This document shows positions 41,521 through 51,353 of a stretch of DNA of 64,000 bases, in pieces (positions within the stretch are counted from its first letter, which is position 1; each line of letters starts with the position of its first letter). The notes below the pieces were generated by a model. That model ran no database searches and was not told where the DNA came from. It saw only the letters and a program-made list of their open reading frames with translations. Location: the NCBI RefSeq assembly GCF_000174355.1, contig NZ_ACIS01000011.1, positions 1-64,000 on the forward strand, in the 5' to 3' direction. The DNA is from Pseudogulbenkiania ferrooxidans 2002. Lineage in GTDB: Bacteria > Pseudomonadota > Gammaproteobacteria > Burkholderiales > Chromobacteriaceae. The translations under genes were made by a program, and so were the position numbers.

Positions 41521-41722
41521 AAAACCTGTTCACGATCTGTCGCGAGCGCCCCTCAGCGGAGTGAAGAGCAGCACAGGAACCGGAATGGACACGTAGTCCA
41601 TGAGGATTCCGCATCGCTGGGCGAATCCCTGCGTGCCAATCTTCGATTGGCTCAGCGATAGATTCGCACGCAGAGCATATGAGCCCCGATCAGGGGCGCG
41701 CAGCAGGATCGTGAGCTGGTTT
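41521..41722. repeat. Structured intergenic repeat, copy A
   Basis: About 200 bases between fghA and frmA. The ends pair: left AAAACCTGTTCACGATC, right (reverse complement) AAAACCAGCTCACGATC. The core from GTCGCGAGC to GCGCAGCAG is shared at high identity with copy B at 48078-48248. Inner hairpins are ATGGAC-acgta-GTCCAT, GCCAATC-ttc-GATTGGC (inside a GCGAATC/GATTCGC stem) and CCCC-gatca-GGGG. The right end touches the frmA stop codon at 41723, so on the minus strand it would be transcribed directly after frmA. Confidence 0.75.
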
Positions 41723-42862
<1,140 letters not shown>

Positions 42863-42964
42863 TTATCTCGACAGTATCGGTTGCCCTCTCCGGGTTTAAA
42901 AGGCGATTTTCGGGAAACATTATTGCCACTGAGGGATAATGGGCGACTCGAGGAAAGGATGCAC

Positions 42965-43852
42965 ATGGACGGCTGGGAAGGCATAGCGGAATTCGTCGCG
43001 GTGGCCGAGAGCGGCAGCTTCTCGCGCGCGGCCGAACGGCTCAGGGTGTCGTCGTCGCACGTCAGCCGCCAGGTGATGCGGCTGGAAGAGCGGCTGCAGG
43101 CAAGGCTGTTCTACCGCAGCACGCGCAAGGTCAGCCTGACCGAGGCCGGGCAGACCTTCTTCAGCCACTGCCAGCAGCTGCAGGAGGCGCGCGACGAGGC
43201 CTTTCTCGCCGTCAACGCGCTGCACAGCAGCCCCAAGGGCCTGCTGCGCATGACCTGCGCCGTCACCTACGGCGAGCGCTTCGTGGTGCCGCTGGTGAAC
43301 GACTTCATGGCCGGGCACCCGCAACTCGCGGTGGAGATCGAGCTCACCAACCGCACCGCCGACCTGCTGCACGAGGGCTTCGACCTCGCCATCCGCCTGG
43401 GCCAGCTGGCCGACTCCAGCCTGGTCGCCACGCGCTTAGCCCCCCGCACCATGCACCTGTGCGCCGCTCCCGCCTATCTCGCGCACCACGGCACGCCGCA
43501 CACGCTGGGCGAACTGGCACGCCACCAGTGCCTGATCGGTACCTCGACGGTGTGGAGCTTCCGCCTCGACGGCCGCCCCTGGCACTTCAAGCCGCAGGGG
43601 CGCTGGCGCTGCAACAGCGGCCAGGCGGTGCTGGACGCCGCGCTGCGCGGCTTCGGCCTGTGCCAGCTGCCGGACTACTACGTGCGAGAGCCGCTGCGCC
43701 AGGGGCGGCTGGTGGAACTGCTGCCGGCGCACACCCCGCCCAACACCGCGGTGTGGGCGGTCTACCCGCAGCAGCGCCACCTCTCGGCCAAGCTGCGGCT
43801 GATGGTCGACCATCTGCGCGAGGGCCTGGCCAAGCTGCCGGAGTACCGCTGA
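42965..43852 (+). CDS. LysR-family regulator, probable controller of frmA
   Basis: 295 aa. Winged helix-turn-helix GIAEFVAVAESGSFSRAAER then SSSHVSRQVMRLEER, and an effector domain with the CrgA-like block GFDLAIRLGQLADSSLVATR. ATG 42965 has AGGAAAG seven bases before it; the ATG at 42959 is too close to that site. It is divergent from frmA with a 123-base gap, a common arrangement in betaproteobacterial formaldehyde loci, so control of frmA is likely but inferred from position. Confidence 0.9.
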   Translation: MDGWEGIAEFVAVAESGSFSRAAERLRVSSSHVSRQVMRLEERLQARLFYRSTRKVSLTEAGQTFFSHCQQLQEARDEAFLAVNALHSSPKGLLRMTCAVTYGERFVVPLVNDFMAGHPQLAVEIELTNRTADLLHEGFDLAIRLGQLADSSLVATRLAPRTMHLCAAPAYLAHHGTPHTLGELARHQCLIGTSTVWSFRLDGRPWHFKPQGRWRCNSGQAVLDAALRGFGLCQLPDYYVREPLRQGRLVELLPAHTPPNTAVWAVYPQQRHLSAKLRLMVDHLREGLAKLPEYR

Positions 43853-43871
43853 CCCGGCGGCGGCACCGCGC

Positions 43872-43883
43872 AGGTTGGCCGAA
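43872..43883 (-). repeat. Dispersed intergenic 12-mer TTCGGCCAACCT, copy 3
   Basis: Exact minus-strand copy in the 45-base gap between two convergent genes, inside a larger GGCGGCG/CGCCGCC stem (43857-43898). Confidence 0.6.
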
Positions 43884-43897
43884 GGCCGGGCGCCGCC

Positions 43898-44683
43898 TCA
43901 TTTGCCAGCCGACGGCGGTTCCATGGCCAGTTCATGGCGCAGCCGTTCCAGCGAACCGTCCTGGCGCATCACCGCCAGCCCGGCGTTGAACTCGGCCAGA
44001 CGCTGTTCCCAGCCGGGCACGCGCCGCGAGAACCCGACGTAGAGCGGCAGCGAGTAGACCGGTGGCTCCAGCCACACCAGCCGCCCGCGCTGCTCCGGCA
44101 GGCGGTAGCGCAGCAGGTAGCTGGCCACCCCCTTGTCGATCAGCGCCAGGTCGACGCGCCCCGCCGCCAGCTTGCGCAGGTTGGCTTCGTCGTCGATAGC
44201 CTCCTCGGTCCGCAGCCGCGCGGCCTCGACATTGGGTGGCTTGAGGTAGCCGCGCACCACGCCGATGGTGAGCGAGCGAAGCCGCGGCAGGCGGCGCACG
44301 TCGTGGCGCCGATCGGCACGCGCGTAGAAGCCGACCACGTTGTCTACCAGCGGCTGGCTGTACGCCAGGAACGCCTCGCGCTCCCTGGAGTGCCACAGGC
44401 CGACGACGCCGTCGCTGCTGCCCTCCTTGGCCTCGTACAGGGCACGCGCCCAGGGGCGGTACTGGATCACCACCTGGTGCCCGGCGCGGCGGAACGCCTC
44501 CACGGCGATGGCGGTGGCGATGCCCTGCCGCGGCAGCGAGGGGCTGGTATAGGGCGGGTATTCGGTGGACAGCAGGGTCAGTGTCGCGCCGGGGCACAGC
44601 GCAGCGAGCGCGCCCAGCAACAGCGCCGCCAGCCCCTTGCGACCGGCACGCACGATCCATCCGCTCACCGCATCGTTTGGCAT
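43898..44683 (-). CDS. Periplasmic substrate-binding protein, family 3 (polar amino acid type)
   Basis: 261 aa. Signal peptide about 1-33 (GALAALCPGA-TL), then LTLLSTEYPPYTSPSLPRQG and EAFRRAGHQVVIQYRPWARA, typical of solitary family 3 binding proteins found widely in betaproteobacteria. It lacks neighbouring permease genes. Such stand-alone proteins may feed a sensor or a distant transporter. The adjacent histidine kinase (divergent, 257-base gap) could be a partner, but this is speculation. Ligand unknown. Confidence 0.82.
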   Translation of the reverse strand: MPNDAVSGWIVRAGRKGLAALLLGALAALCPGATLTLLSTEYPPYTSPSLPRQGIATAIAVEAFRRAGHQVVIQYRPWARALYEAKEGSSDGVVGLWHSREREAFLAYSQPLVDNVVGFYARADRRHDVRRLPRLRSLTIGVVRGYLKPPNVEAARLRTEEAIDDEANLRKLAAGRVDLALIDKGVASYLLRYRLPEQRGRLVWLEPPVYSLPLYVGFSRRVPGWEQRLAEFNAGLAVMRQDGSLERLRHELAMEPPSAGK

Positions 44684-44940
44684 GGCGTTTTTCCCGCGGC
44701 GCTCCCGTGCCGGCCAAAACGGGGCCGGTGGCCGCCCCTTTCAGTCTAGCGCCCTGATTTTGCAGGCAACAGCCCGGCATCAACCCCGTTTTCCTCCCGC
44801 GTCGGCCACCCGGCCGTCACCTCGCCCCGGAAAGCGCCGCCAGGGTGCGAACAGGCTCTTGGCGGCCGCATCCTTGTTCTATCTTGAAACTGTGAGCCCG
44901 CGCCGGCCACGCCCTCCATCCACCGAGACCCTTCTTCTCG

Positions 44941-46440
44941 ATGAAACACAGCATCGGCTTTCGCCTCAACCTGTTGTTCGTGCTGCTGGTCACGGCGGTG
45001 CTGAGCGTGTCCGGCTGGCTGACCTACCTCAACACCCGCCAGCAGCTGGAGCAGCAGTACAGCGAAGCGCGCCGCGCCGTGCAGCAGCGCCTGCGCACCA
45101 ACCTGCCCTTGCCGATCTGGAACCTCGACACGGCGTTGCTGCAGCAGAACCTGACGGCGGAGCTGACCAGCCCGGTCGAGCGCATCGCGGTGTACGAGGA
45201 AAACGGCAAGCTGCTGCTGGCGCGCGGCGCAGAGCCGGTCGAGGCGGCGGCCGCCGAGCGGCTCGACGTTCCGCTCGCCCTCAAGCAGTTCAACCAGACC
45301 CACGCCCTCGGCCACGCCCGCGTGTGGCTGTCGCGCGCCAGCATCGAGGCGCAGTTGAGCAGCCAGGTGTTGAACCGCGTGGCCGAAATCCTGGCGCTGG
45401 ACGCGGTGCTGCTGATCGCCCTCTCGATCGCGTTGCGTCTCATGGTGCTGAACCCGCTGGAGACGCTGAAGGACGCCCTGGCTCTGGCGGCCGAGCACCA
45501 GGGCGGCGAGGACAGTCTCACCCTGCTCACCGAGCGCCAGGACGAGTTCGGCGAGGTGGTGCGCAGCTTCAACCGCATCGCCCAGCGCCTGGCCGAAGAC
45601 GTGGAAAAGGGACGCCAGGCCGAGGCCGAAATCCGCCTGGCCTACGACAACCTCAAGCAGGCCCAGGCCACGCTGATGCAGAGCGAGAAGCTGGCGGCGC
45701 TGGGCGGGCTGGTCGCCGGCATCGCGCACGAGATCAACACCCCGGTCGGCATCACCCTCACCTGCGCCAGCCTGCTCGGCGACAAGACGCGCCAGCTCGC
45801 CGGCCAGCTGGAGGCGGGGCAGCTGAAAAAATCAGACGTGCAGGGCTACGTGCAGACGGCGAGCGAAAGCGTCGGGCTGATCCAGGTCAACGCCGAGCGC
45901 GCGGCGCACCTGGTGCAGAGCTTCAAGCAGGTGGCGGTGGACCAGATGAGCGAGGAGCGCCGCGAGTTCGATCTCGCCGGCTACCTGCACGAAGTCATCG
46001 CCAGCCTGCGCCCCAAGTTCAAGCACAGCGCCATCCGCGTCAGCATCGACTGCGCCGAGGGCATCCGTCTCGACAGCTACCCCGGCGCGCTGGCCCAGAT
46101 CATCACCAATCTGCTGGTCAACTCGCTCACCCACGCCTTCGACGAGGGACAGCCGGGCGAGGTCACGATCCGGGCACAACAGTTGGGCGGCGAGATCGCG
46201 CTGGAATTCGCCGACAACGGCAAGGGCATCGCGCCGGAGAACCTGCCGCGCGTGTTCACGCCGTTTTTCACCACGCGGCGCAGCGCCGGCGGGAGCGGAT
46301 TGGGGCTGCACATTGTCTATAACATCGTCACCGGTAAATTAGGTGGACGGTTGCAGGTGGAGAGCCGGCCCAACGCGGGCACGCGCTTCACCCTGCAGTT
46401 TCCGGCGGTGGCGCCGGCGGTCAGCGAGGGCAAGGGATGA
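44941..46440 (+). CDS. Membrane sensor histidine kinase
   Basis: 499 aa. Span 1 about 9-29, periplasmic sensor about 30-148, span 2 about 150-170, a HAMP-like linker, a coiled coil to about 250, then the H-box VAGIAHEINTPVG with H263, N-box NLLVNSLTHAF, G1 DNGKGI and G2 GGSGLGLHIV. The stop overlaps the start of the HD-GYP response regulator (ATGA). The sensor domain family was not recognised, so the signal is unknown. Confidence 0.93.
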   Translation: MKHSIGFRLNLLFVLLVTAVLSVSGWLTYLNTRQQLEQQYSEARRAVQQRLRTNLPLPIWNLDTALLQQNLTAELTSPVERIAVYEENGKLLLARGAEPVEAAAAERLDVPLALKQFNQTHALGHARVWLSRASIEAQLSSQVLNRVAEILALDAVLLIALSIALRLMVLNPLETLKDALALAAEHQGGEDSLTLLTERQDEFGEVVRSFNRIAQRLAEDVEKGRQAEAEIRLAYDNLKQAQATLMQSEKLAALGGLVAGIAHEINTPVGITLTCASLLGDKTRQLAGQLEAGQLKKSDVQGYVQTASESVGLIQVNAERAAHLVQSFKQVAVDQMSEERREFDLAGYLHEVIASLRPKFKHSAIRVSIDCAEGIRLDSYPGALAQIITNLLVNSLTHAFDEGQPGEVTIRAQQLGGEIALEFADNGKGIAPENLPRVFTPFFTTRRSAGGSGLGLHIVYNIVTGKLGGRLQVESRPNAGTRFTLQFPAVAPAVSEGKG

Positions 46441-48035
46441 ACAGCGCCGAAACGGTAACGAGCCAGGAGGACTGGCTGATCGAGGACGAAGCGGGCACCA
46501 CGCCGCCACCTCCCCTGCTGCGCCCCTGGCGCGTGCTGGTGGTGGACGACGAGCCAGACGTGCACGCGGTGACCCGCCTGACGCTGCAGGGCGTCAGCTA
46601 CAAGGACCGCGCCGTCGAACTCCTGAGCGCCTACAGCGCCAAGGAAGGCATGGATATCCTGCGCACGGAAACGGACATCGCGCTGGTACTGCTCGACGTG
46701 GTGATGGAGAGCGACCACGCCGGGCTGGAGATGGTGCGCGAAGTGCGCGAGGGGCTGGGCAACCGCCTGGTGCGCATCGTGCTGCGCACCGGCCAGCCGG
46801 GCCAGGCGCCGGAACAGGAGGTGATCGTCTCCTACGACATCAACGACTACAAGGCCAAGACCGAACTCACCGCGCAGAAGCTGTTCACCACCGTGATCGC
46901 CTCGCTGCGCGCCTACGAAAGCCTGTTCATCATCGAGCGCAGCCGCCAGGGACTGGACGCCATCCTGGCCGCCACCTCCAACCTGTACCAGATCCAGTCG
47001 CTGCGCGAGTTCGCCTCGGGCGTGCTGCGCCAGATCAGCGCCATCCTCGACGTAGGCACCGACGGCGTGCTGTGCGTCTGCGAGGACGCCGCCATCGCCG
47101 GCGGCACGCTGCAGGTGATCGCGGCCACCGGCCTGTTTGCCGAGCTGCAGCAGAGCGGGCAGCTCGACAGCAGCAGCGCCATCTTCCAAGCCATGCAGCA
47201 GGCCGCCGAGAAGCACAGCTGCATTTTCAACCACCCCGGTTCGGTGCTGTATTTCGATACCCACTCGCGGCGCACCTTCGTGATCTACTTCACCCCGCCG
47301 CGCCCGCTGTCCGAGGTGGACCAGGAGCTGCTCAAGGTGTACTGCAACCGCATCGCCGCCGCCTTCGACAACCTCTACTACCACACCCAGATGAAGAACG
47401 CCCAGGAGGCCACCGTGGTGGCGCTGGCCGACCTCGCCGAATACCGCGACAGCACCACCGGCGACCATGTGCTGCGGGTGCAGCGGCTGACCGACGCCAT
47501 CGCCCACCGCATGGCGGCCAAGGGACTGCACCCCGACATCCTGACGCCGAGCTTTCTCGAAATGGTGGGCATGGCGAGCATCCTGCACGACGTCGGCAAG
47601 GTCGGCACCCCCGACCTGATCCTGCACAACCCGAGCAAGCACAACCCGGAAGAATGGGAGGTGATGAAGCAGCACGCCAGCATCGGCGCCAAGATCCTGG
47701 AGAAATCCGCCAGCATGGTGGAGGGCGAGAGCTACCTGTCGATCGGCGCGCAAATCGCCGCCGGCCACCACGAGTACTACAACGGCAAGGGCTATCCCAA
47801 CGGGGTAGCCGGCACCGCGATTCCGCTGTCGGCGCGCATCGTCGCGGTGGTGGACGTGTTCGACGCCCTGCTCTACCGCCGCCCCTACAAGGAACCGTGG
47901 CCCTTGCCGGATTCGGTCGCCTACATCCGCGACCACGCCGGCGAACACTTCGACCCCGAGGTGGTGGAAATCTTTCTCGAGCTGATCCGGGAAGAACACC
48001 CCGACCTGGTGCTGCCGCCGGCGAAGGCGGCGTGA
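46437..48035 (+). CDS. Response regulator with DUF3369-like middle and HD-GYP phosphodiesterase domain
   Basis: 532 aa. Receiver at about 31-155 with phosphoacceptor D87 in VLLDVVME; a GAF-like DUF3369 middle region about 170-340; HD-GYP domain about 350-525 with HDVGKVG (metal His-Asp), AAGHHEYYNGKGYPNG (the GYP motif) and RIVAVVDVFDALLYRR. All main HD-GYP residues are intact, so it should hydrolyse c-di-GMP. Coupled by ATGA to its kinase, so a membrane signal would set local c-di-GMP level. Confidence 0.92.
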   Translation: MNSAETVTSQEDWLIEDEAGTTPPPPLLRPWRVLVVDDEPDVHAVTRLTLQGVSYKDRAVELLSAYSAKEGMDILRTETDIALVLLDVVMESDHAGLEMVREVREGLGNRLVRIVLRTGQPGQAPEQEVIVSYDINDYKAKTELTAQKLFTTVIASLRAYESLFIIERSRQGLDAILAATSNLYQIQSLREFASGVLRQISAILDVGTDGVLCVCEDAAIAGGTLQVIAATGLFAELQQSGQLDSSSAIFQAMQQAAEKHSCIFNHPGSVLYFDTHSRRTFVIYFTPPRPLSEVDQELLKVYCNRIAAAFDNLYYHTQMKNAQEATVVALADLAEYRDSTTGDHVLRVQRLTDAIAHRMAAKGLHPDILTPSFLEMVGMASILHDVGKVGTPDLILHNPSKHNPEEWEVMKQHASIGAKILEKSASMVEGESYLSIGAQIAAGHHEYYNGKGYPNGVAGTAIPLSARIVAVVDVFDALLYRRPYKEPWPLPDSVAYIRDHAGEHFDPEVVEIFLELIREEHPDLVLPPAKAA

Positions 48036-48054
48036 GGGGGGGCGGGCTATTCGA

Positions 48055-48066
48055 AGGTTGGCCGAA
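48055..48066 (-). repeat. Dispersed intergenic 12-mer TTCGGCCAACCT, copy 4
   Basis: Exact minus-strand copy 20 bases after the HD-GYP gene and just outside repeat B. Confidence 0.6.
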
Positions 48067-48077
48067 GCCCCGCCCCA

Positions 48078-48248
48078 AAGCTTGTGAAAGAAATCGTCGC
48101 GAGCCTCCCTCAGCGGGGTGAAGAGCAGCACAGGAACCGGAATGGACTGGAGTCCATGAGGATTCCGCATCGCAGAGCGAATGCAAGATTTGCACGCAGA
48201 GCACATGAGCCCCGATCAGGGATGCGCAGCAGATTTATTCACAAGCGC
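48078..48248. repeat. Structured intergenic repeat, copy B
   Basis: About 170 bases, sharing the core of copy A (GTCGCGAGC, GTGAAGAGCAGCACAGGAAC, GAGGATTCCGCATCGC, ATGAGCCCCGATCAGGG). Its ends pair with each other (left GCTTGTGAAAGAAATC, right reverse complement GCTTGTGAATAAATC) but differ from the arms of copy A. Inner hairpins are ATGGACT-gg-AGTCCAT and TGCAA-gat-TTGCA. The right end touches the rtcB stop at 48249. Confidence 0.75.
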
Positions 48249-49682
48249 TCATCCCTTGATGCAGATCTTCGGTCTCAGAAACGCCACGCGCCGCGCCAGC
48301 CCGGCCGCCTCGGTCACTTCCGCCACGCGGTCGACGTCCTTGTACGCCCCCGGCGCCTCTTCCGCCGCGCCGCGCAGCGAGCCAGTGCGGATCAGGATGC
48401 CCTGTGCTGCCAGATCGTCCAGCAGCTGCCGTCCGTGCCAGAACTTCAGCGCCTGGTGGCGGCTCATGGCACGCCCGGCGCCGTGGCTGGCCGAGGCGAA
48501 GGCGTGGTTCTGCCCGGGCGGGTTGCCGGCCAGGATGTAGGAGCCGGTACCCATGCTGCCGCCGATGATTACCGGCTGGCCGACCGCGCGGTAGGCGTCG
48601 GGCAGGCCGGCGTGGCCCGCACCGAAGGCGCGCGTCGCGCCCTTGCGGTGCACGTACAGCGTGCGTTCGCGTCCCTCCACGCGGTGCCGTTCCACCTTGC
48701 AGGTGTTGTGTGACACGTCGAACAGCGTATCGAGACGGGCGCTCGGCCAATAGCGCGCCAGCACGCCCCGCGTCAGCGCAGCCAGGATCTGGCGGTTGGC
48801 CAGCGCGCAGTTGATGGCGCTGTTCATCGCGCCCAGGTAGTGCTGCCCGGCCTCGGAGCGGATCGGCGCGCAGGCGAGTTCGCGGTCCGGCAGCGTCAGG
48901 CCGAGGCTGGCCGCCGACTTGGCCAGCAGCAGCAGGTAATCGGTGCCGATCTGGTGCCCGAGCCCGCGCGAACCGCAGTGGATCGACACCAGCACCTGCC
49001 CCACCCGGAGGCCGAAGGCCGCCGCCGCGGCCTCGTCGTGGATGCGGTCCACCACCTGCACTTCCAGATAATGGTTGCCGGAGCCCAGCGTCCCCATCTC
49101 GCCCAGCTGGCGCTTCTTGGCCAGGTCCGACACCCAGCCCGGCTCGGCGCCGCCGACACAACCGCGCTCCTCGATGTAGGGCAGATCGTCGGCCGGGCCG
49201 AAACCCTGTGCCACCGCCCAGTGCGCACCCTGCCGCATCACCTGTTCGAGCTCCCTGACGGCCAGCCGCAGCCGCCCCTCCTCGCCGACTCCGGCCGGTA
49301 TCTCGCGGAACAGGCTGTCGGCCAGGTGGTGCCGTTGCGGCGCCAGCTGCTCCCAGCTCAGGTCGGTGCGCAGGCAGCGGATGCCGCAGGAGATGTCGAA
49401 GCCCACGCCGCCCGCCGACACCACCCCGCCGGCGTCGGCGTCGAAGGCGGCCACGCCGCCGATCGGGAAGCCGTAGCCCCAGTGCGCGTCGGGCATGGTC
49501 ATCGCCGCGCCCACCAGCCCCGGCAGCCGCGCCACGTTGCGGATCTGCTCCAGCACCTTGTCGTCCATGCCGCGCAACAGCTCGGCGTCGGCGAACAGCC
49601 GCACCTCGCCGCCCGCCTCGGCGCGGGACGGCGCCAGCGTCCATTCGTACGGTCCGGCCTGCCGCAAGCGCGCGATATCCAT
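48249..49682 (-). CDS. rtcB: RNA-splicing ligase RtcB
   Basis: 477 aa RtcB. Metal and GTP sites: DAHWGYGFPIGGVAAFD, GFDISCGIRCLR with the metal Cys, GSGNHYLEVQ, HCGSRGLGHQIG, DVSHNTC, GGSMGTGSYIL and the guanylylated His in SASHGAGRAMSR. It joins 2',3'-cyclic phosphate and 5'-OH RNA ends using GTP and Mn. ATG 49682 follows GGGGGGAGGAG. It is preceded 20 bases upstream by archease, its activator. No rtcR regulator is present, unlike the E. coli rtc locus. Probable role is RNA repair. Confidence 0.96.
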   Translation of the reverse strand: MDIARLRQAGPYEWTLAPSRAEAGGEVRLFADAELLRGMDDKVLEQIRNVARLPGLVGAAMTMPDAHWGYGFPIGGVAAFDADAGGVVSAGGVGFDISCGIRCLRTDLSWEQLAPQRHHLADSLFREIPAGVGEEGRLRLAVRELEQVMRQGAHWAVAQGFGPADDLPYIEERGCVGGAEPGWVSDLAKKRQLGEMGTLGSGNHYLEVQVVDRIHDEAAAAAFGLRVGQVLVSIHCGSRGLGHQIGTDYLLLLAKSAASLGLTLPDRELACAPIRSEAGQHYLGAMNSAINCALANRQILAALTRGVLARYWPSARLDTLFDVSHNTCKVERHRVEGRERTLYVHRKGATRAFGAGHAGLPDAYRAVGQPVIIGGSMGTGSYILAGNPPGQNHAFASASHGAGRAMSRHQALKFWHGRQLLDDLAAQGILIRTGSLRGAAEEAPGAYKDVDRVAEVTEAAGLARRVAFLRPKICIKG

Positions 49683-49702
49683 CGTCTCCTCCCCCCCTAG
49701 CG

Positions 49703-50146
49703 CTACACGTCCACCACGCAGCGCGCCCGCCAGCCACCGTCCTGCGGCGTCAGCGAGAGCTGCGTCAGGGTGGCGCCCTTGACCTCGACGCCGCGCTCCA
49801 GTTCCGCCGTCCACGGTTGCCCCGCCGCTACGCCATGCCAGCGGCTGCCGTCGCGCTGGAGCCGGAAGCGGCACCACACCAGACGCCGGCTCTGCGCCTC
49901 CGCCAGCAGCAGGTTGAGCCAGGTCACCAGCGCCAGCTCCGGGTCGGCCTCGTCGAAGTCCAGCTCCAGCTGCTGCTCCGGGCGCAGCGCGGCGAGATCG
50001 GTCATCACCGCGAACATCGCCTCGGCCGCCGCCTCCATCGCCGCCTCGGGGGTCGCCCCGCAGGCCTCGATGCCGAGGTCGGCGTCGTGGTCGAAATAGC
50101 CGTAGCGCGGCGTTGTCGTCGTCACCGGCACATCGGGTGGGGCCAT
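49703..50146 (-). CDS. Archease
   Basis: 147 aa. Family core YFDHDADLGIEACGATPEAA (the conserved acidic metal site), LVTWLNLLLAEAQSRRLVW and the C-terminal GVEVKGATLTQLSL ... RCVVDV. Archease speeds RtcB guanylylation and multiple turnover. MAPPDVP at 50146 follows GGGAGG at good spacing; the longer open frame upstream lacks similarity. First gene of the archease-rtcB operon. Confidence 0.92.
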   Translation of the reverse strand: MAPPDVPVTTTTPRYGYFDHDADLGIEACGATPEAAMEAAAEAMFAVMTDLAALRPEQQLELDFDEADPELALVTWLNLLLAEAQSRRLVWCRFRLQRDGSRWHGVAAGQPWTAELERGVEVKGATLTQLSLTPQDGGWRARCVVDV

Positions 50147-50329
50147 GGCATCGCCTCCCGCCCCGCTCCCGTCCGGGAGCGGGCATCGTGAATCCTTCAT
50201 TATATGAAGCCGTCCGGGCGACGGCGGCCGCGCCCCCGTACCGGCCGCCAAAAAATCCGCCTCTTTCCGCCCGCCCGGCGTCACGGCGGACTAGCCTATG
50301 AAGTGGGAGCGAACGGCAAGGAGAGCGCG

Positions 50330-51325
50330 ATGACCACCCTGGCGCTGGCGGGCGACGTGATGCTGGGACGGCTGGTGAGCGATATCGTGATCAAGAACCC
50401 GCCGGCCCAGCCCTGGGGCGATCTGCTGGCGATCATGGGCGGCGCCGACGCCCGCCTCGTCAACCTGGAATGCGCCATCACCCGGCACCGCCAGCGCTGG
50501 ACGCGCACCGACAAGGTGTTTCACTTCCGCGCCGACCCACGGGTGATCGAGGTGCTGCACGTGGCGCGCATCGACGCCGTCGCGCTCGCCAACAACCACG
50601 TGTTCGATTACAACGAGGCCGGCCTGCTCGACACCCTGCAGTATCTCGACCGCGCCGGCATCGCCCACGCCGGCGCCGGCCACGACCTGGCCGAAGCCTG
50701 CCAGCCGGCGCTGGTCGATGCCGGCGGCTGCCGCGTGGCGCTGATCGCCATCACCGACAACGAACCGCCGTTCGCCGCCACGAGCGAACGCCCCGGCACG
50801 CGCTACCTGCCGATCGATCCGGCCAGCCTGCCGGCGCTGCAACAGCAGGTGCGGGCCGCACGCGGCGCCGGTGCGGCGCTGGTGGTGCTGTCCTGCCACT
50901 GGGGGCCGAACATGGTCGAGCGCCCGCCGGCGCACTTCTGCGCTTTCGCCCGCGCCGCCGTCGACCTGGGGGTGGACCTGTTCCACGGCCACAGCGCCCA
51001 CCTGTGCCAAGGCGTCGAGATTCACCACGGCAAACCCATCCTGTACGACACCGGCGATTTCCTCGACGACTACGCGGTCGACCCGTGGTGGCGCAACGAC
51101 TGGAGCTTCCTGTTCCTGGTGACGTTCGAACACGGCCGACTGACGCGGCTGGAGCTGGTGCCGGCGCTGCTCACGCTGGCGCGGGTCCAGTGCGCGCCGG
51201 AGCCCGAGCGCTCCGCGCTGTGCCGCCGCATGCGGGCGCTCTCGGCCGAATTCGGCACCGACTTGATCGAGGCCGGCGAACGGCTGCGCTGGCAGGCGGG
51301 GGATGGCGGGGATGCGGGGGCGTAG
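50330..51325 (+). CDS. CapA-family metallophosphatase-like protein
   Basis: 331 aa. Opening ALAGDVMLGRLVSDI, then LVNLECAIT, DAVALANNHVFDYNEAGLLD, VVLSCHWGPNM and FHGHSAHLCQGVEIHHGKPI, the metal-ligand blocks of the CapA/PgsA calcineurin-like fold. No membrane anchor is seen, unlike capsule-associated CapA. ATG 50330 follows AAGGAG. It converges on pncB. True substrate is unknown; poly-gamma-glutamate synthesis is not suggested because capB/capC are absent. Confidence 0.85.
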   Translation: MTTLALAGDVMLGRLVSDIVIKNPPAQPWGDLLAIMGGADARLVNLECAITRHRQRWTRTDKVFHFRADPRVIEVLHVARIDAVALANNHVFDYNEAGLLDTLQYLDRAGIAHAGAGHDLAEACQPALVDAGGCRVALIAITDNEPPFAATSERPGTRYLPIDPASLPALQQQVRAARGAGAALVVLSCHWGPNMVERPPAHFCAFARAAVDLGVDLFHGHSAHLCQGVEIHHGKPILYDTGDFLDDYAVDPWWRNDWSFLFLVTFEHGRLTRLELVPALLTLARVQCAPEPERSALCRRMRALSAEFGTDLIEAGERLRWQAGDGGDAGA

Positions 51326-51353
51326 GCTCGCCACCGCCCGTACATGAAGAAAG

